From: Heliocidaris erythrogramma
Taxonomy: Eukaryota > Echinodermata > Echinoidea > Camarodonta > Echinometridae
Direction of reading: 5' to 3'
DNA length: 64,000 bases
NCBI GenBank assembly: GCA_025617745.1
Contig: CM046871.1
Coordinates: 30,883,579-30,947,578, forward strand
Shown: positions 51,846 to 62,708 of the stretch, piece after piece
Position numbering within the stretch: the stretch's first letter is position 1
Layout of the letters: each line of letters starts with the position of its first letter
Notes under the pieces: generated by a model
What the model saw: only the letters and a program-made list of their open reading frames with translations
Database searches by the model: none
What the model was told of the DNA's origin: nothing
Translations under genes and position numbers: made by a program

Positions 51846-52955
51846 AAGATGCAGGATAAAAAAGCAAAAGAAAAAGCGCGCTCTCGAAAAATAATAATGG
51901 AAAACATTTGGATTTCTTTGGAGAAGCTCATTTTATTGAAGATATATCGGAGATAACAGCCATTTCACAATTCGTTATCCACATTATAATTTTGGAATAT
52001 TTTTAACACCAGTACAGCACAATGTGTAGTATGACAAGTACGCATGTTTCATCAAGAATTATCAATTTACATATGTATTCGTTGTTATCAATTTTATTTT
52101 TTAGTTCTATCAAGTATCTAATAATAATAATACTTTTATTAGAATTATTACAATGAATAGGCTAACAAAGTTACATTTAACCACTTAACTGCTATTGGGC
52201 TTGTTACACATTGTTAGCCTGCCCTCTGTGCTACAGCACTTTTTTGGTATTACAGTATTTTCACATTTTTTATGTTTTGGAGTTTTATCATAAAAATTTG
52301 GTTATTTATTGGTTATAACATTAACAATTGTTCTAGCTATTGTTCAAACCCTGTATATCATAACAGCAGTGCTACTGGCGTAAGGGGGCAAATCAATCGG
52401 CATTGTGCTATCATTCTGAAAGTGCAATAGCCTAAGCACGTACATGTACGTGGCACGCACCGTGAGGTGAGATTGAGAGCACGTAATAGTAAAATAATAA
52501 TAATACCTGGCATTTATTTCCCAAACTGGCTCAAAGCGCTAGATACATGTACGTGGCACGCAGTCAAGTGGCTACCATCTTTTATAATTGTCATTTGTTT
52601 ACATTTTCACTTGATTCTAAGGCTAATTTGAAAGCAAATCTCAGTGTATATCAGAGTGCATCAATATGGTTCATTAAATCGGAAGTATTGATATTGCACT
52701 GAGATATGAACAATGCAATCCTACAGGCGGGGTACCGATCTTTGGGACAAGAGAATGGCGGGCGGGGGAGCAGCAGCCCCGTCAATAATTTCAGGATCAA
52801 TAAGTTGTCTGACACGGACAGTAATATTCGAATTAATGTGTTATCCCCCCCCCCCCCCCTATTGAAGATGGATCGACGCCCCTACCCACATTGACATAAT
52901 TTCAAATGTCACAAAAACATTTGAAAAATGTCTACGTTTGAGAACTGCATGTCAT
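51846..52955. other. Intergenic with LINE-tail scraps, no gene
   Basis: The minus strand at about 52,495-52,560 reads GCGCTTTGAGCCAG...(TAT)n, like the 3' tail of the CR1-type relics. A second ATT-rich tail lies near 52,118-52,145. A C run is at 52,846. Short ORFs unsupported. Confidence 0.45.
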
Positions 52956-52959
52956 ATGA

Positions 52960-53090
52960 GCATTACAATGATCTTTACCGACAACTGTTAGAAGCTACTG
53001 AAATCCTTGCATCTGATTGGCTGAGAGCAAGTTTGTCAGTAAATATCACTGACAAGACACTTGATGAACGCTCCCCTAATGTACGGTATA
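52960..53090. mobile_element. Palindromic MITE, older copy (GGGAGCGTTTCATCAAG family)
   Basis: TTTACCGACAACTGTTAGAA...CTTGCATCTGATTGGCTGAG...GATGAACGCTCCCC matches the element at 53,503. The left end is eroded. Confidence 0.65.
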
Positions 53091-53310
53091 TAAATGGGAG
53101 GGCAAGTCCAAGGCATGTCCCATACTTTCCCAAGCATCGTGGAATTGTCTTATAATTTTGAACATAAATTCACATAAAATAAGATTTGATATTTTGTCTG
53201 ATCCAAGCTGTAGGAAGGCTATCAACTGGAAACCGTCATCGGATATAGGCCTACTTAAAATTTTAGATGTAGTCGATAAGGTATGGGACGAAATAGCATG
53301 GACTTGCCCA

Positions 53311-53462
53311 GTGGCCCGTCGCACAAAACTTGCGTTTGAACGCAAATCGGAAAAAAAAAATCAAACGCAACTTTATTTTCAGCCAATCAGAAGTGCGCAT
53401 TAAGGACTTTCGTTTGATCTTTAGGAGTTGCGATTAAACGCAAGGTTTGTGCAAGGGGCCCC
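53311..53462. mobile_element. About 150-bp MITE (GGCCCNTTGCACAAA termini)
   Basis: Left GGCCCGTCGCACAAAACTTG and right, inverted, GGCCCCTTGCACAAACCTTG, then matching GCGTTTGAACGCAA / GCGTTTAATCGCAA. Contains CCAATCAGAAG, as in many such elements. Non-coding. Confidence 0.75.
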
Positions 53463-53502
53463 AGGAAAATCTAGCAATGAATATAATTGCGTACGGGAAC
53501 CA

Positions 53503-53640
53503 GGGGAGCGTTTCATCAAGCATATTGTCAGTGATTTTCACCGACAACTGTTATAAGCTACTGAAATCCTTGCATCTGATTGGTTGAGAGCAAATTTGTC
53601 GGTGAAAATCACTGACAAAACGCTTGATGAAACGCTCCCT
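53503..53640. mobile_element. 138-bp palindromic MITE (GGGAGCGTTTCATCAAG termini)
   Basis: Near-perfect 40-bp inverted ends: GGGAGCGTTTCATCAAGC and GCTTGATGAAACGCTCCC, extending into TCAGTGATTTTCACCGACAA and its inverse. The short centre contains TCTGATTGGTTGAGAGC. Confidence 0.9.
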
Positions 53641-54663
53641 TGATTGTCCCTGCAATAAGCCTATGGGAATCAGAGAATTCAGTAGTCATCGGGTTAAATT
53701 TAGTATGGGAAGGTAAATAGCTCTTGATGTGAATATGATCGAAAGTATTCAAAGCAAATCTAGATTCGAAAGTCTGATAAGAAGAGAGGGGGAGGGATAC
53801 AACGGCAAATGGACATTGTGATTTCAATAATTTCATAATCAAAACAATGTAGAGAAGGGAATAACGCTTGATTTGAATCTCATACTTACTGTAAAAACTA
53901 TAAATAGAAAATAAGAGGGTTATAAATATAAAATAAGAGGGAAATAATTATTTCAGTAATTTCATACTTTCATATAGAGTAAGGAGATGGGGATGGGAAT
54001 AATTCTTGCTTTGAAGTTAATTGATAAACAGTAATTAAAAAGGCAAATATGGGTTTGGAAAGTCACAATGGTTATGAAGAGTAGAGTACTGGAATGATAA
54101 TTTCCTTTGTGCACCTGACAGACAGTATTCAAACTACGAATCTGAAAATAGGATCAGGATTTCAATTTCATTACCATAGACGCGATAATCATGAAGAATA
54201 ACGGGGGAGGTAAGGAGAATTCTTGTATTGCATCTGATGAGCAGTATTGAAACGAGCAAATCTAATCTCGAGCAATTAGGTCATTTAGAGAAAGAGAAAT
54301 GGGAGAAACTTTTGTTTTCAATCTGATATACAGTATTCAAGAAGTAAGATATCTACATTTAATCAATTATATGAATTGCAGACTTAATCAAGAAAATCTA
54401 TATATGATTGTAGAGGGAAAGACGAGTCTTTGCTGTTAATTTGCTATACAGCAAATCATGATTAGAAAAGTCTTTTAATATAAATAGTATGAGAGAGAAA
54501 AAAAAACGACCCCGTGGAAGAACAGTGGCACTATTTAAGTGCCACTGAAATGGGCTATCCGCCATACATATATATTTCTACATTCTGATATACCATGTAT
54601 ATTTATACTTTTCATGTCGTTATGGAAATAAAAACAAACAAATCTTTCTGTGAATCGAATCTA

Positions 54664-56360
54664 CACTGTTGGTCATAATGTTAGCATAATTCGTATTTTC
54701 ATAGTCATCCGTTGATTTAATCATATTTAAAAGCCTAAATAGATAATATTGACCAGGTTCATTGATTACATAATGATTTTGTATTGTCGAGGTAAAAGTC
54801 GGTCAAGTGAAACATTCCATAACGTGTCCTATCTTATTGTTTGGTGCTATGAAAGCCAGAGCCTCCTTTCTGCTGTTGTTTTGCTGTCCATTTCGTGCAG
54901 AAAGCCTACGTGTGTTAAAAGCCCGTTTTCAGAGTTAGCTTGATCAATTCCTACCAAATTTGGTACATTGATTCCTTACACTATGCCTCGCCCAACGGCA
55001 CTTGCAATTCGTCAGAGGGTCCTTGCACTCCGACGGAATGGACGGACACAGGCCCAGATTGCAGATATTCTTGGACTATCGCAGAGTTGTGTGTGCCGCA
55101 TCCTCAGAAGACATCGAGAGGCGGGTACTTTGAGTCCAGAGAGATCTACAGGTCGACCACGAAGAACATCCGCCCGGGATGACCGTCAACTGCTGAACAT
55201 GTGCCGTAGGAACCGGAGAATGCCAGCGAGTCGTGTTTGCCACTTGTGGAGGAGGCACTTCGGAGTGAACGTTTCACGGGAAACCGTAAACAGGAGACTT
55301 GTCCAACATGGCTACAGAGCTCGGCAAATGGCCAAGGTCCCACGTCTCACTGTTCGCCACCGGGTTGCTCGACTCCAGTGGGCTAGGAGGCACAGGAGAT
55401 GGCAGCTTGGTCACTGGCGCCATGTAATCTTCACTGATGAAAGCCGGTACATCCTTGACCGCACCGATGGGAGGCAGAAGGTTCGACGATTGTGGGGCGA
55501 GAACCTCCGTAATGACTGTGTCCAGGAAACCAATCAAGCAGGTGGAGGCTCAGTGATGGTATGGGTCGGAATACATTATGGCGGAAAAACGCCATTGGCT
55601 GCACCTGAAGGAAACGTCAACGCCGTCGTGTACCGCGATATCCTGGAACGCCATTGTCTTCCATACGCGAGAAGAGTATATAGCAATAACTTTCAGCTCC
55701 AAGACGACAACGCTCGATCACATAGGGCACGTCTGGTGAGGGAATTCCTTGACGCAGAGGACGTGCAGCAGATGCCTTGGGCTGCCTGTTCCCCCGACAT
55801 GAACCCCCATTGAGCACGCCTGAGATGCATTGGGCCGTGCCATCAATGAGAGAAACAATCATCCTCAAAATGTGCAGGAGTTAGCCCAGGCACTGACCGA
55901 AGAGTGGGATGCACTGCCCTTGAACACCATCAACAACCTTGTGGACAGTATGCCACGGCGTGTGGAGGCACTGGTGCGTGCCACTAGAGGTGGCCATACC
56001 AGGTACAAAGTGACCCAACAAGATTAAAAAGAGGAACACTTCCCTTCAATAACCAAAAGATCCCAAGATTTTATTTTTCACGATAAAATTATCATGGTTA
56101 AACATTTACCAAAACGATACATTTTTTTCAAGGAATCCAAGGTCTGGATGATTGTGTTTGTCAAAAGTGGTTTAAACCAGTGTATAAAGTTTGTATGAAT
56201 TAATTTTTGTCTTACATTTTTTATTTCATATGTTGAGAACAGATTTATCAATAAAATCGGTGAAGATATAAGCTTTATTTTGCCAAAAAATGACTCGTAT
56301 TATTGTCAATAGTGTAAGAAAGATAGGAAAAAAATTATGCTACCATTATGACCAACAGTG
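54664..56360 (+). mobile_element. Tc1-like DNA transposon, 1,697 bp, full length
   Basis: Flanked by TA (54,662-54,663 and 56,361-56,362). Termini CACTGTTGGTCATAATG and the exact inverse CATTATGACCAACAGTG; symmetry continues imperfectly (TTAGCATAATT / AATTATGCTACC). Contains a broken transposase. Length and TA target are typical of Tc1/mariner. Confidence 0.95.
54983..56027 (+). pseudogene. Tc1-like transposase, frameshift and nonsense mutation
   Basis: About 345 codons. N-terminal paired-like helix-turn-helix (QRVLALRRNGRTQAQIADIL), AT-hook-like GRPRR (58-62), then the DDE catalytic domain: Asp152 (TDES), Asp242 (QDDNARSH) and the E of NPIEH 34 residues on (DD34E). The frame breaks at the last motif: an extra C in CCCCC near 55,806 turns NPIEH into NPH-stop, and in the restored frame a TGA replaces the tryptophan expected in EHxWD. 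The downstream frame then stays open through AINERNNHPQNVQ to the stop after TQQD. Two lesions only, so inactivation is recent, but the element cannot move by itself. Start chosen at the ATG before PRPTALAIRQ. Confidence 0.93.
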
Positions 56361-56444
56361 TACATTATTCGATTATTCAAGCATTACATTCCCTCTCGTT
56401 CTCAAAATTCTGGCTCACTTGTTATTCCTAGGCTTAACACAAAG

Positions 56445-56715
56445 TGGGGGGGGGGGGGGGATGGAGTGAACCTTCGCTCATGCTGGGCCGTCGATATGGA
56501 ATACTCTCCCTCAAGGGATTAGAAATAGCAGTTCTGTTGAAGTGTTCAAAAATAATCTTAAAAAGTATCTGTTTAATTTGGCCTATAATTGATTACCATT
56601 ACCTTTCACTTTTGCTTATTTGTGATGTATTTCATCTTTTGCGCCTTGAGCATTTGATCATCAAGTGGATTCGGCGCCTTATAAATCTTATATATTATAT
56701 ATTATTATTATTCAA
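56445..56715 (+). pseudogene. CR1-like LINE 3' terminal fragment
   Basis: Frame 56,473-56,592 encodes FAHAGPSIWNTLPQGIRNSS then VEVFKNNLKKYLF and a TGA, the standard C terminus of CR1/jockey-type reverse transcriptase ORFs (AGPxxWNxLPxxIR...FKxxLKxYLF). It is followed by GCGCCTTGAGCA...GGCGCCTTATAAAT and an ATT tail. A G run lies directly upstream. Confidence 0.75.
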
Positions 56716-58265
56716 ATAAGGGAATCATATTTGCTGACAATTTGAGTATTCAAATCGGCAAATATTGACCTTAAGTCATAATTATAAAGAGTGGCATATA
56801 TAGGGGGTAGTATGTTTACTTAAATCTGATATACAGTATATTCAAACATGCTAATCTTGTTCTGATTATAAAAGGCAACATAGAGACAAAAGGGAATAAT
56901 TCTTGATTTGAATTTGACAAACCAGCCAATCTAGTATAATAAGGTGCACATAATAACTAATTCGAAAAGATAATGGAAATAATTGTTTTAAAACTGATAT
57001 ACAACAGTATTTGAAAGAAGCAAATATATGTTTGAACAATGTGTTCAGATAAAACGAAACAGAATTTCTTTTTTAAGGATCATGCACCATTAGTTATTAG
57101 GAAAAAATTCTTGCTCCTAACCAACAGTATTCAGACAAGAAAAATCTATGTGATAAAGAGAGAGAGATGTAATTAAAGAAGAAAATATAATTCTTGCTGT
57201 GAATCTGATATCAGCATTTACAAAAACAAATCAATATGAGAATATAGAAAATGTATATAGAGATAGACAGAGATATAAACAGAGATAGAAATTGAATTCC
57301 TGCAAGCAAACAAGTATAAATATCTAACATGTAATTAAGAAGATAAAGGAGATAAGCGGGAGGAAGAAGAACAAAAGTCCAGTAGTTTGGCCAAAGTTAG
57401 TTAGACCCAGCATTTTGTTGCTAGCAGACTGTTGTGTCAAAGAGAGGGCTACTATCTACCCCATATAAGTGATATTTTCACATGAACAAATTGCGGTATA
57501 GCATCATACAATAAGCTACATGCGCACACATACACCCTCACCCAGGCGAAACTTTTGGTGGAAGGGTCTGAAAATAGTGATTAAAATCCTGGTGAAAAAC
57601 ATAAGGTAAATACAAAAAAGTAGATTAAAAATATAAGCAGAGAATAAAGAATACATAAGTACCAGTGGGATGTTGTATACTTGGTGGATGGTTTAAAGCT
57701 AAACGTAGGATATGATTGATATCCACTCATCAGGTGATGAACATTTACTCTGCAATCAATGGTAACTGTATTTGTGTGCTGATATAGGGAATATGATATC
57801 AGAGAACGTTATTAGTTTGAAAACAGCCATTATTAGATGCATCCTTAGATATTGTTGTGTTGGAAAAAGGTTACAATGTGTTTGCCATTTTTACTCTCCC
57901 ACTTTCACTCCAGATAATGTTTCTGAAGGCATACACGCTTTTACTACTATATTAAGAGGATAATTCTCTAACCATTGCGATATATAAAATATCTGCCTAC
58001 GGAACAAACATGTCAAGTATGTGATAGGAAGAAGGGACAAAGTCCAGCTCTTATTAAGCCCTTTACTTTTGCCATGGTAACACACATCATTGTACATGTA
58101 CTAAACAATGTATGCTCATGTATTAAAGGGCGATTCTGTGCTATATGTCCCGTACAACATACATATAAGCCCCCCCCAAAAAAAAAAAAAATTAAAAAAT
58201 AAATAAATAAATAAATGAAACGAACCAAAAAAAAAAAACAAACAAACAAAACCCAAAAAAACAAA
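56716..58265. other. AT-rich, degenerate array remnants, no gene
   Basis: Contains several units of the old ~110-bp array (56,830-57,300) and a purine-rich stretch; A-rich simple sequence from 58,180. ORFs here are short and low complexity. Confidence 0.5.
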
Positions 58266-58274
58266 ACAAAACAA

Positions 58275-58322
<48 letters not shown>
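58266..58322. repeat. (AAAAC)n and (TA)n microsatellite
   Basis: AAAACAAAAC repeats grading into about 21 TA units. Confidence 0.95.
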
Positions 58323-58324
<2 letters not shown>

Positions 58325-58437
58325 TAAATGAAAAGTTCACTCAGAGACAAATAAGACACAGCAGTAAAAATGTTTCCACAAGCGCTTTCATTTAGTTTAT
58401 ATAATCCATATATGTCCTCCACTTTCTGAACTTTTGA

Positions 58438-58447
58438 TAATAATAAT

Positions 58448-58502
<55 letters not shown>

Positions 58503-58522
58503 TATACATATATATATATATA
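58438..58522. repeat. (AAT)n/(TA)n microsatellite
   Basis: AAT repeats followed by a long TA run with CATA interruptions. Confidence 0.95.
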
Positions 58523-58577
58523 TTTCTCATTTACGAACGCAAAGAGTTGGAAGCGCAGCATCCAAATATAGAAGACC

Positions 58578-58606
58578 CTGAAGAAGGCCAAATGAGGCCG
58601 AAAACT
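58578..58606 (+). ncRNA. Hammerhead-like core motif (candidate, partial)
   Basis: CTGAAGA, then GGCC-AAATGA-GGCC able to form a 4-bp helix with a 6-base loop, then GAAAA: the order CUGANGA - helix II - GAAA of a hammerhead core. Penelope-like retroelements are known to carry such motifs. I could not find convincing helices I and III or a cleavage triplet, so it may be inactive or coincidental. Confidence 0.3.
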
Positions 58607-58691
58607 TGGAATTAAAATCGAGGTTAACCGAGAGCTACGTCCCGTCTCATTTATATCTCTCACGCTTATATATATATATATATATATAAAC

Positions 58692-58820
58692 GACTAATGG
58701 GTACATTAGGAGGACAGTTTTTGTTCTTTTTCTTTGTTCAACTGTCGACCTAATGTAGGGGTCGCTATTATGACGGAATAAACTGCATTGTTAGGTGTCG
58801 ACTTAATGTACCCGTTAGTC
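58692..58820. mobile_element. 129-bp MITE, GACTAAYGGGTACATTAR family, copy 2
   Basis: Termini GACTAATGGGTACATTAGG and, inverted, GACTAACGGGTACATTAAG. Inner GTCGCTATTATGACGGAATAA matches the inverse of copy 1 at 24,173. Preceded by a (TA)n run. Confidence 0.8.
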
Positions 58821-58970
58821 AAATATCTCAAAGCATTCGCTTGGATCCAGCTGAGGCACGCGGCTTGTGTTTCTTCAAACTCACCTGCCACCGACAACGG
58901 AATTAATTAATAAGGTTTGAAGATTTGTCAATCTGTCAATTGAATCTGGTGTCGCCGAAACCACTGACCC

Positions 58971-59042
58971 GTCTCCGTGGTCTAGTGGTTTAAGGCATTG
59001 GCGTTCTAAGCCAACGACCCGGGTTCGATTCCGGCGGAGACA
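58971..59042 (+). tRNA. tRNA-Arg(UCU)-like gene, T-stem flawed
   Basis: Seven-bp acceptor stem GTCTCCG/CGGAGAC, D stem GTCT/AGGC, anticodon stem TTGGC/GCCAA around loop GTTCTAA (anticodon TCT at 59,005-59,007), A box TGGTCTAGTGG, B box GGTTCGATTCC, and a TTTTTT Pol III terminator directly after. One base is missing from the 3' side of the T stem (CCGG where CCCGG would pair), leaving a mismatch or a six-base loop. It is either a slightly damaged tRNA gene or a tRNA-derived SINE head; no SINE body is evident after the T run. Confidence 0.6.
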
Positions 59043-59192
59043 TTTTTTCAGCCTTTGCAAAAAACTTTCAAAAAGGGAGGACAGCTCTTGGGAAATGTGA
59101 TTTAAGTTGCGCAACCATTATTCTCACATTTCGTTTCGCATTGTATATATTGCCACGAGAGTTGCCAAAGCTGTTGTATATGCTATTTCCTC

Positions 59193-59196
<4 letters not shown>

Positions 59197-59260
<64 letters not shown>
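59197..59260. repeat. (TA)n microsatellite
   Basis: About 31 uninterrupted TA units. Confidence 0.97.
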
Positions 59261-59264
<4 letters not shown>

Positions 59265-59369
59265 CACCCGAAATATATAATCTCCTGCTATGACCATTGA
59301 ATAATGTTTGTATTGTATAATTACCACTAGTTAAGGTCATATCGAGAGATTTTTCATTTCTGGGTGTAA

Positions 59370-60707
59370 AATATATTTGATTTATTTGATTTGATTTATT
59401 TATTTCTGCTTGATTTCTCAATTCATCAAATAATGCATACGTTATACAAATTATGCGATATACAATACAATGGAACATCATGACATTAATATATCTTTAA
59501 CTACAAGGCTAACAGTAGGATTATAGAAAGAGAAATCAAACAAGAGGGTTTTCATAATAAGCCGAGGCTTGACAGCATGAAAGCCCTTTGAGATAAAATA
59601 TAATTAAAAAATAATGATAGAGAGAATGGGAAGAGGATACAGAGAGAAATAGGGATGAAGAGAGGAGGATAAAATGAGGCAATTGTACCTTTCCAAATAT
59701 TTTAAATAACAACTGTATTAACAATAGAGAGTTAATCATCCGGTTTGAGAGGCAGACATGATATTAACATAATAGCAAGTGGTAAACTCGTTTTGTAAAC
59801 TAATATCATATCTGCCTCCCAAAGAGGTGAAAATGTGCCAAGTCATGGGTCCTATTTACATAATTATACAAGATATTATGGGTGTACTACAAAATCATTA
59901 TTGTGGGGAATATTGCTTAATTAGGTGATTTTTTGCTGCTCGCTTGAAAGAGTACATTAAAGTCATGTTTTTTATTTCGGGAGGAAGGGAATTCCATACA
60001 TCAGGACCAGAGTGCCTAATAGAATTATGTGCAAGAGCAGTCCTGGGGTTAAATAAATGCACATTTTTTTGATTGTCTGGTGGGATATGCGTGAATTTGT
60101 GTGTTCGATTGAAATAATGTTGCAAATACTGGGGGTAAAAGGTTGGAGTTATACTTAAACATGAATAGAGCTTTTTGTAGGAAATTAATATCATTGACCT
60201 TGAGGGACTTAAGAAGAAAAAAACAGAGGGTCAGTGTGAGAGCAAAAACTTGCCCCACTACACGCCCGGATGGCTTTTTTCTGGAGAATTAATATGGGAT
60301 TTGTATAACATTTATGAGTTGCCCAGATAATATTACAATATGATATGTATGGCAAGACAAGCGTATTATACAGCGTAAATAGTACAGAAGTAGGTAAAAA
60401 ATATTTTAGCTTAGTTAACAGACCAACATTACGAGAGATAGGTAAAATTATGTGTTTTACATGATCATTCCATTTTAAATGTTCATTTATACACACCAAG
60501 AAATTTAGTCATTATTTTGTTTTCAAGAAGATTACCATCAATATATAAATCATGATTTTGCAAGTCAACTTTTCTTTTACCTCTGAAATAAATATAGTTG
60601 GTTTTCCTTAAATTGAGTGACACGATATTACTTTTAAACCATGTAGATAACTTCGGTAATTCATTATTCAAAATATGGATAAATGTCATGTGGAATGTAT
60701 GGGACAC
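59370..60707 (-). pseudogene. LINE (CR1/jockey-like) 3' half, frameshifted
   Basis: Minus-strand pieces in different frames form the thumb and C-terminal part of a reverse transcriptase: LSTWFKSNIVSLNLRKTNYI and TKFLGV (60,707-60,483), CINEHLKWNDHVKHI and LPYISYCNIIWA (60,499-60,250), then IHAYPTRQS and SGPDVWNSLPPEIKN...FKRAAKNHL ending at 59,898. The 3' UTR runs to an (AAATCAAATAAAT) tail at about 59,370-59,405. At least two frameshifts and a 5' truncation make it dead. Confidence 0.85.
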
Positions 60708-61334
60708 ATTGCACGGAATCGCCCTAAAGGTTCCCTGAAAAAGAAAACATTCGGTCTCTTAACTTATAATGAACTTGGAGCATTCTTCCTTTCATAATAT
60801 TTAATTTATATTACTGTGAACGTGATTTTCAGTACTCAAACAAGCAAAATGCTTATTTACAATTGGATAATAGTAATGGTAAATAAATCTTTTGTGGCGA
60901 ATCAGATATGCCTAAATGGGTGTGAATTGACAAAACAAATGTGAACATCATGAATAACGCAGACCCCTTTCATGTTTGTATTCATGATGAAATTACAAGG
61001 ATCTGCATCGTTCATGGGTGAAAAATGCCCAACCCCAACCCCCCCCCCCCATAAAAAAATAACAATAAAACAAACAAAACGAAACACCTGTATAATGCTA
61101 TAACCCCATTTTACGTTACAGTATCCAAACATGCAACTGTAGATTTGATAAATCATCAATCGAAAAACATAACAGAGGAAGAGAGGGAGAGAGAGAGAGA
61201 GAGAGAAAGTGAATAAATGACTCGTTTGGAATCTAATAAACAATATTTAAAAAAGTAACTACATATGAGTAATGGCTTTAATTAGAAAAGAAAAGAGAAA
61301 AAATGATTCTGATAAACCGTAAAACGGGTTAAAT
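60708..61334. other. Degenerate array remnants and simple repeats, no gene
   Basis: Array-like motif at 60,826, a C run (61,040-61,050), (GA)n (61,175-61,206) and another array motif at 61,232. Confidence 0.5.
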
Positions 61335-62708
61335 CTGAACATCATTTCATTTCATTTTTCATTTCATTTATTTTCATATTTCTCATGGAGATACATTTAC
61401 ATTTCAAAATAGATATACATAAATAACATAAAGGTAAATGGTCGATATAATGTAGTAATTTTACTGAGAGAAATATGATGGGACCTACATGAAAGCAAGC
61501 TTGTAAAGCTGTAGGCCCCTGTAAAATAATTTGTGGCAATAAATGGAGGACGGTTATGAATGAATACGACCAATCAAAGAAAAAAAAATAAATAACATGC
61601 AGTGGTGTTGTATTTTCTTTCCCTTTCTTACTTAAACTTAAATTATTCTGCAATTATGGGTGCTCAGCTGGTAAATGAACATTACAGATTATCAAAAATG
61701 GCTTCATCTGTACATACGTATATACAAATGTAAATTTAAATAACAAAATAAACTCAAGCGAATAGTGTCAGTTGTAGCACTCTCGGATATAAAAAAGTAA
61801 GGACGATTTATATATACAGCCATGGAAAAAACAACATCAGACCAAGCAGGGTTACTGATAGTGTTACTTTTGTGGTAAGAAAAAGTACAATATTATTACA
61901 TAAAAGCAAGGCATAATTGCTAGAATTTATCATTCAATGAAATACAAAGACAAATCATTTTTATAATTTTGTATGCATATTATGGTACCTTTATTACAGA
62001 AGCTTGGTCTAATAATTCCTTACATGGCTGTATATTTTCTCTTTAGACTATTTCCAAGAGCACTACAGCCACACGCAATATGCTTGCAGATACAAGTTAT
62101 TCATTAACAAGATATGTTTTAAACAACATTTCCTTCAGTTTACGTTTGAATGAATATAATGAAGGACTTTCGATTAACTCTAACGGGAGGGCATTCCAGT
62201 AACTGGGTCCTGTAAACATAATGGTTTTCTGGGCAAAAATAGTTCTAGTACGTGGAAGGTGATATGCGTTGCTCTGTCGCGTAGGATAAGCATGTAGGGA
62301 TCTGTTTTTCTTAAACATTTGTAAAAATATTTCAGGTAGGTTATTAGCAGATAGATTATACATAAAAATACTCACATTGTAATAGAATAGGTCTGATACT
62401 TTTAGGATTTTGTTTGCATGGAACAGGCTGTTAGTGTGAGACAGGTATCCAACATGATTAATATTTCTAATAGCACGTTTTTGAATGTGAGCTAGTATAT
62501 TTAGCAAATTTCCACAAGCGTTGCCCCAGGCGAGAATTCCATAGCTGAGGTATGGAGTCATTAAAGTAGAATAAACTGATAATAAAATTTTACTGGGAAA
62601 GAAGTATTTAAGTCTGTTAAGTATACCGGTATTTCTTGAGAGGACTTTACTCAGATAAGTAATATGGGATTTCCAGGATAGATCACTATCAATATAAAGT
62701 CCATCAGG
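61335..62708 (-). pseudogene. LINE (CR1/jockey-like) 3' part, one open frame to stop
   Basis: From about 62,708 down to 62,097 one frame stays open: LYIDSDLSWKSHITYLSKVL, NTGILNRLKYFFPSKILL, TPYLSYGILAWGN, HAYPTRQSNAYHLPRTRT, GPSYWNALPLELI, FKRKLKEMLFKTYL. It then has a 3' UTR of about 700 bp and an (AAATG)n-like tail at 61,345-61,375. The frame is intact, so it is younger than the neighbour at 60 kb, but the polymerase core and everything upstream are missing. Confidence 0.85.

Noticed and set aside
58192..58663. ORFs rich in Ile-Tyr on minus
   Set aside because: Pure (TA)n microsatellite translation.
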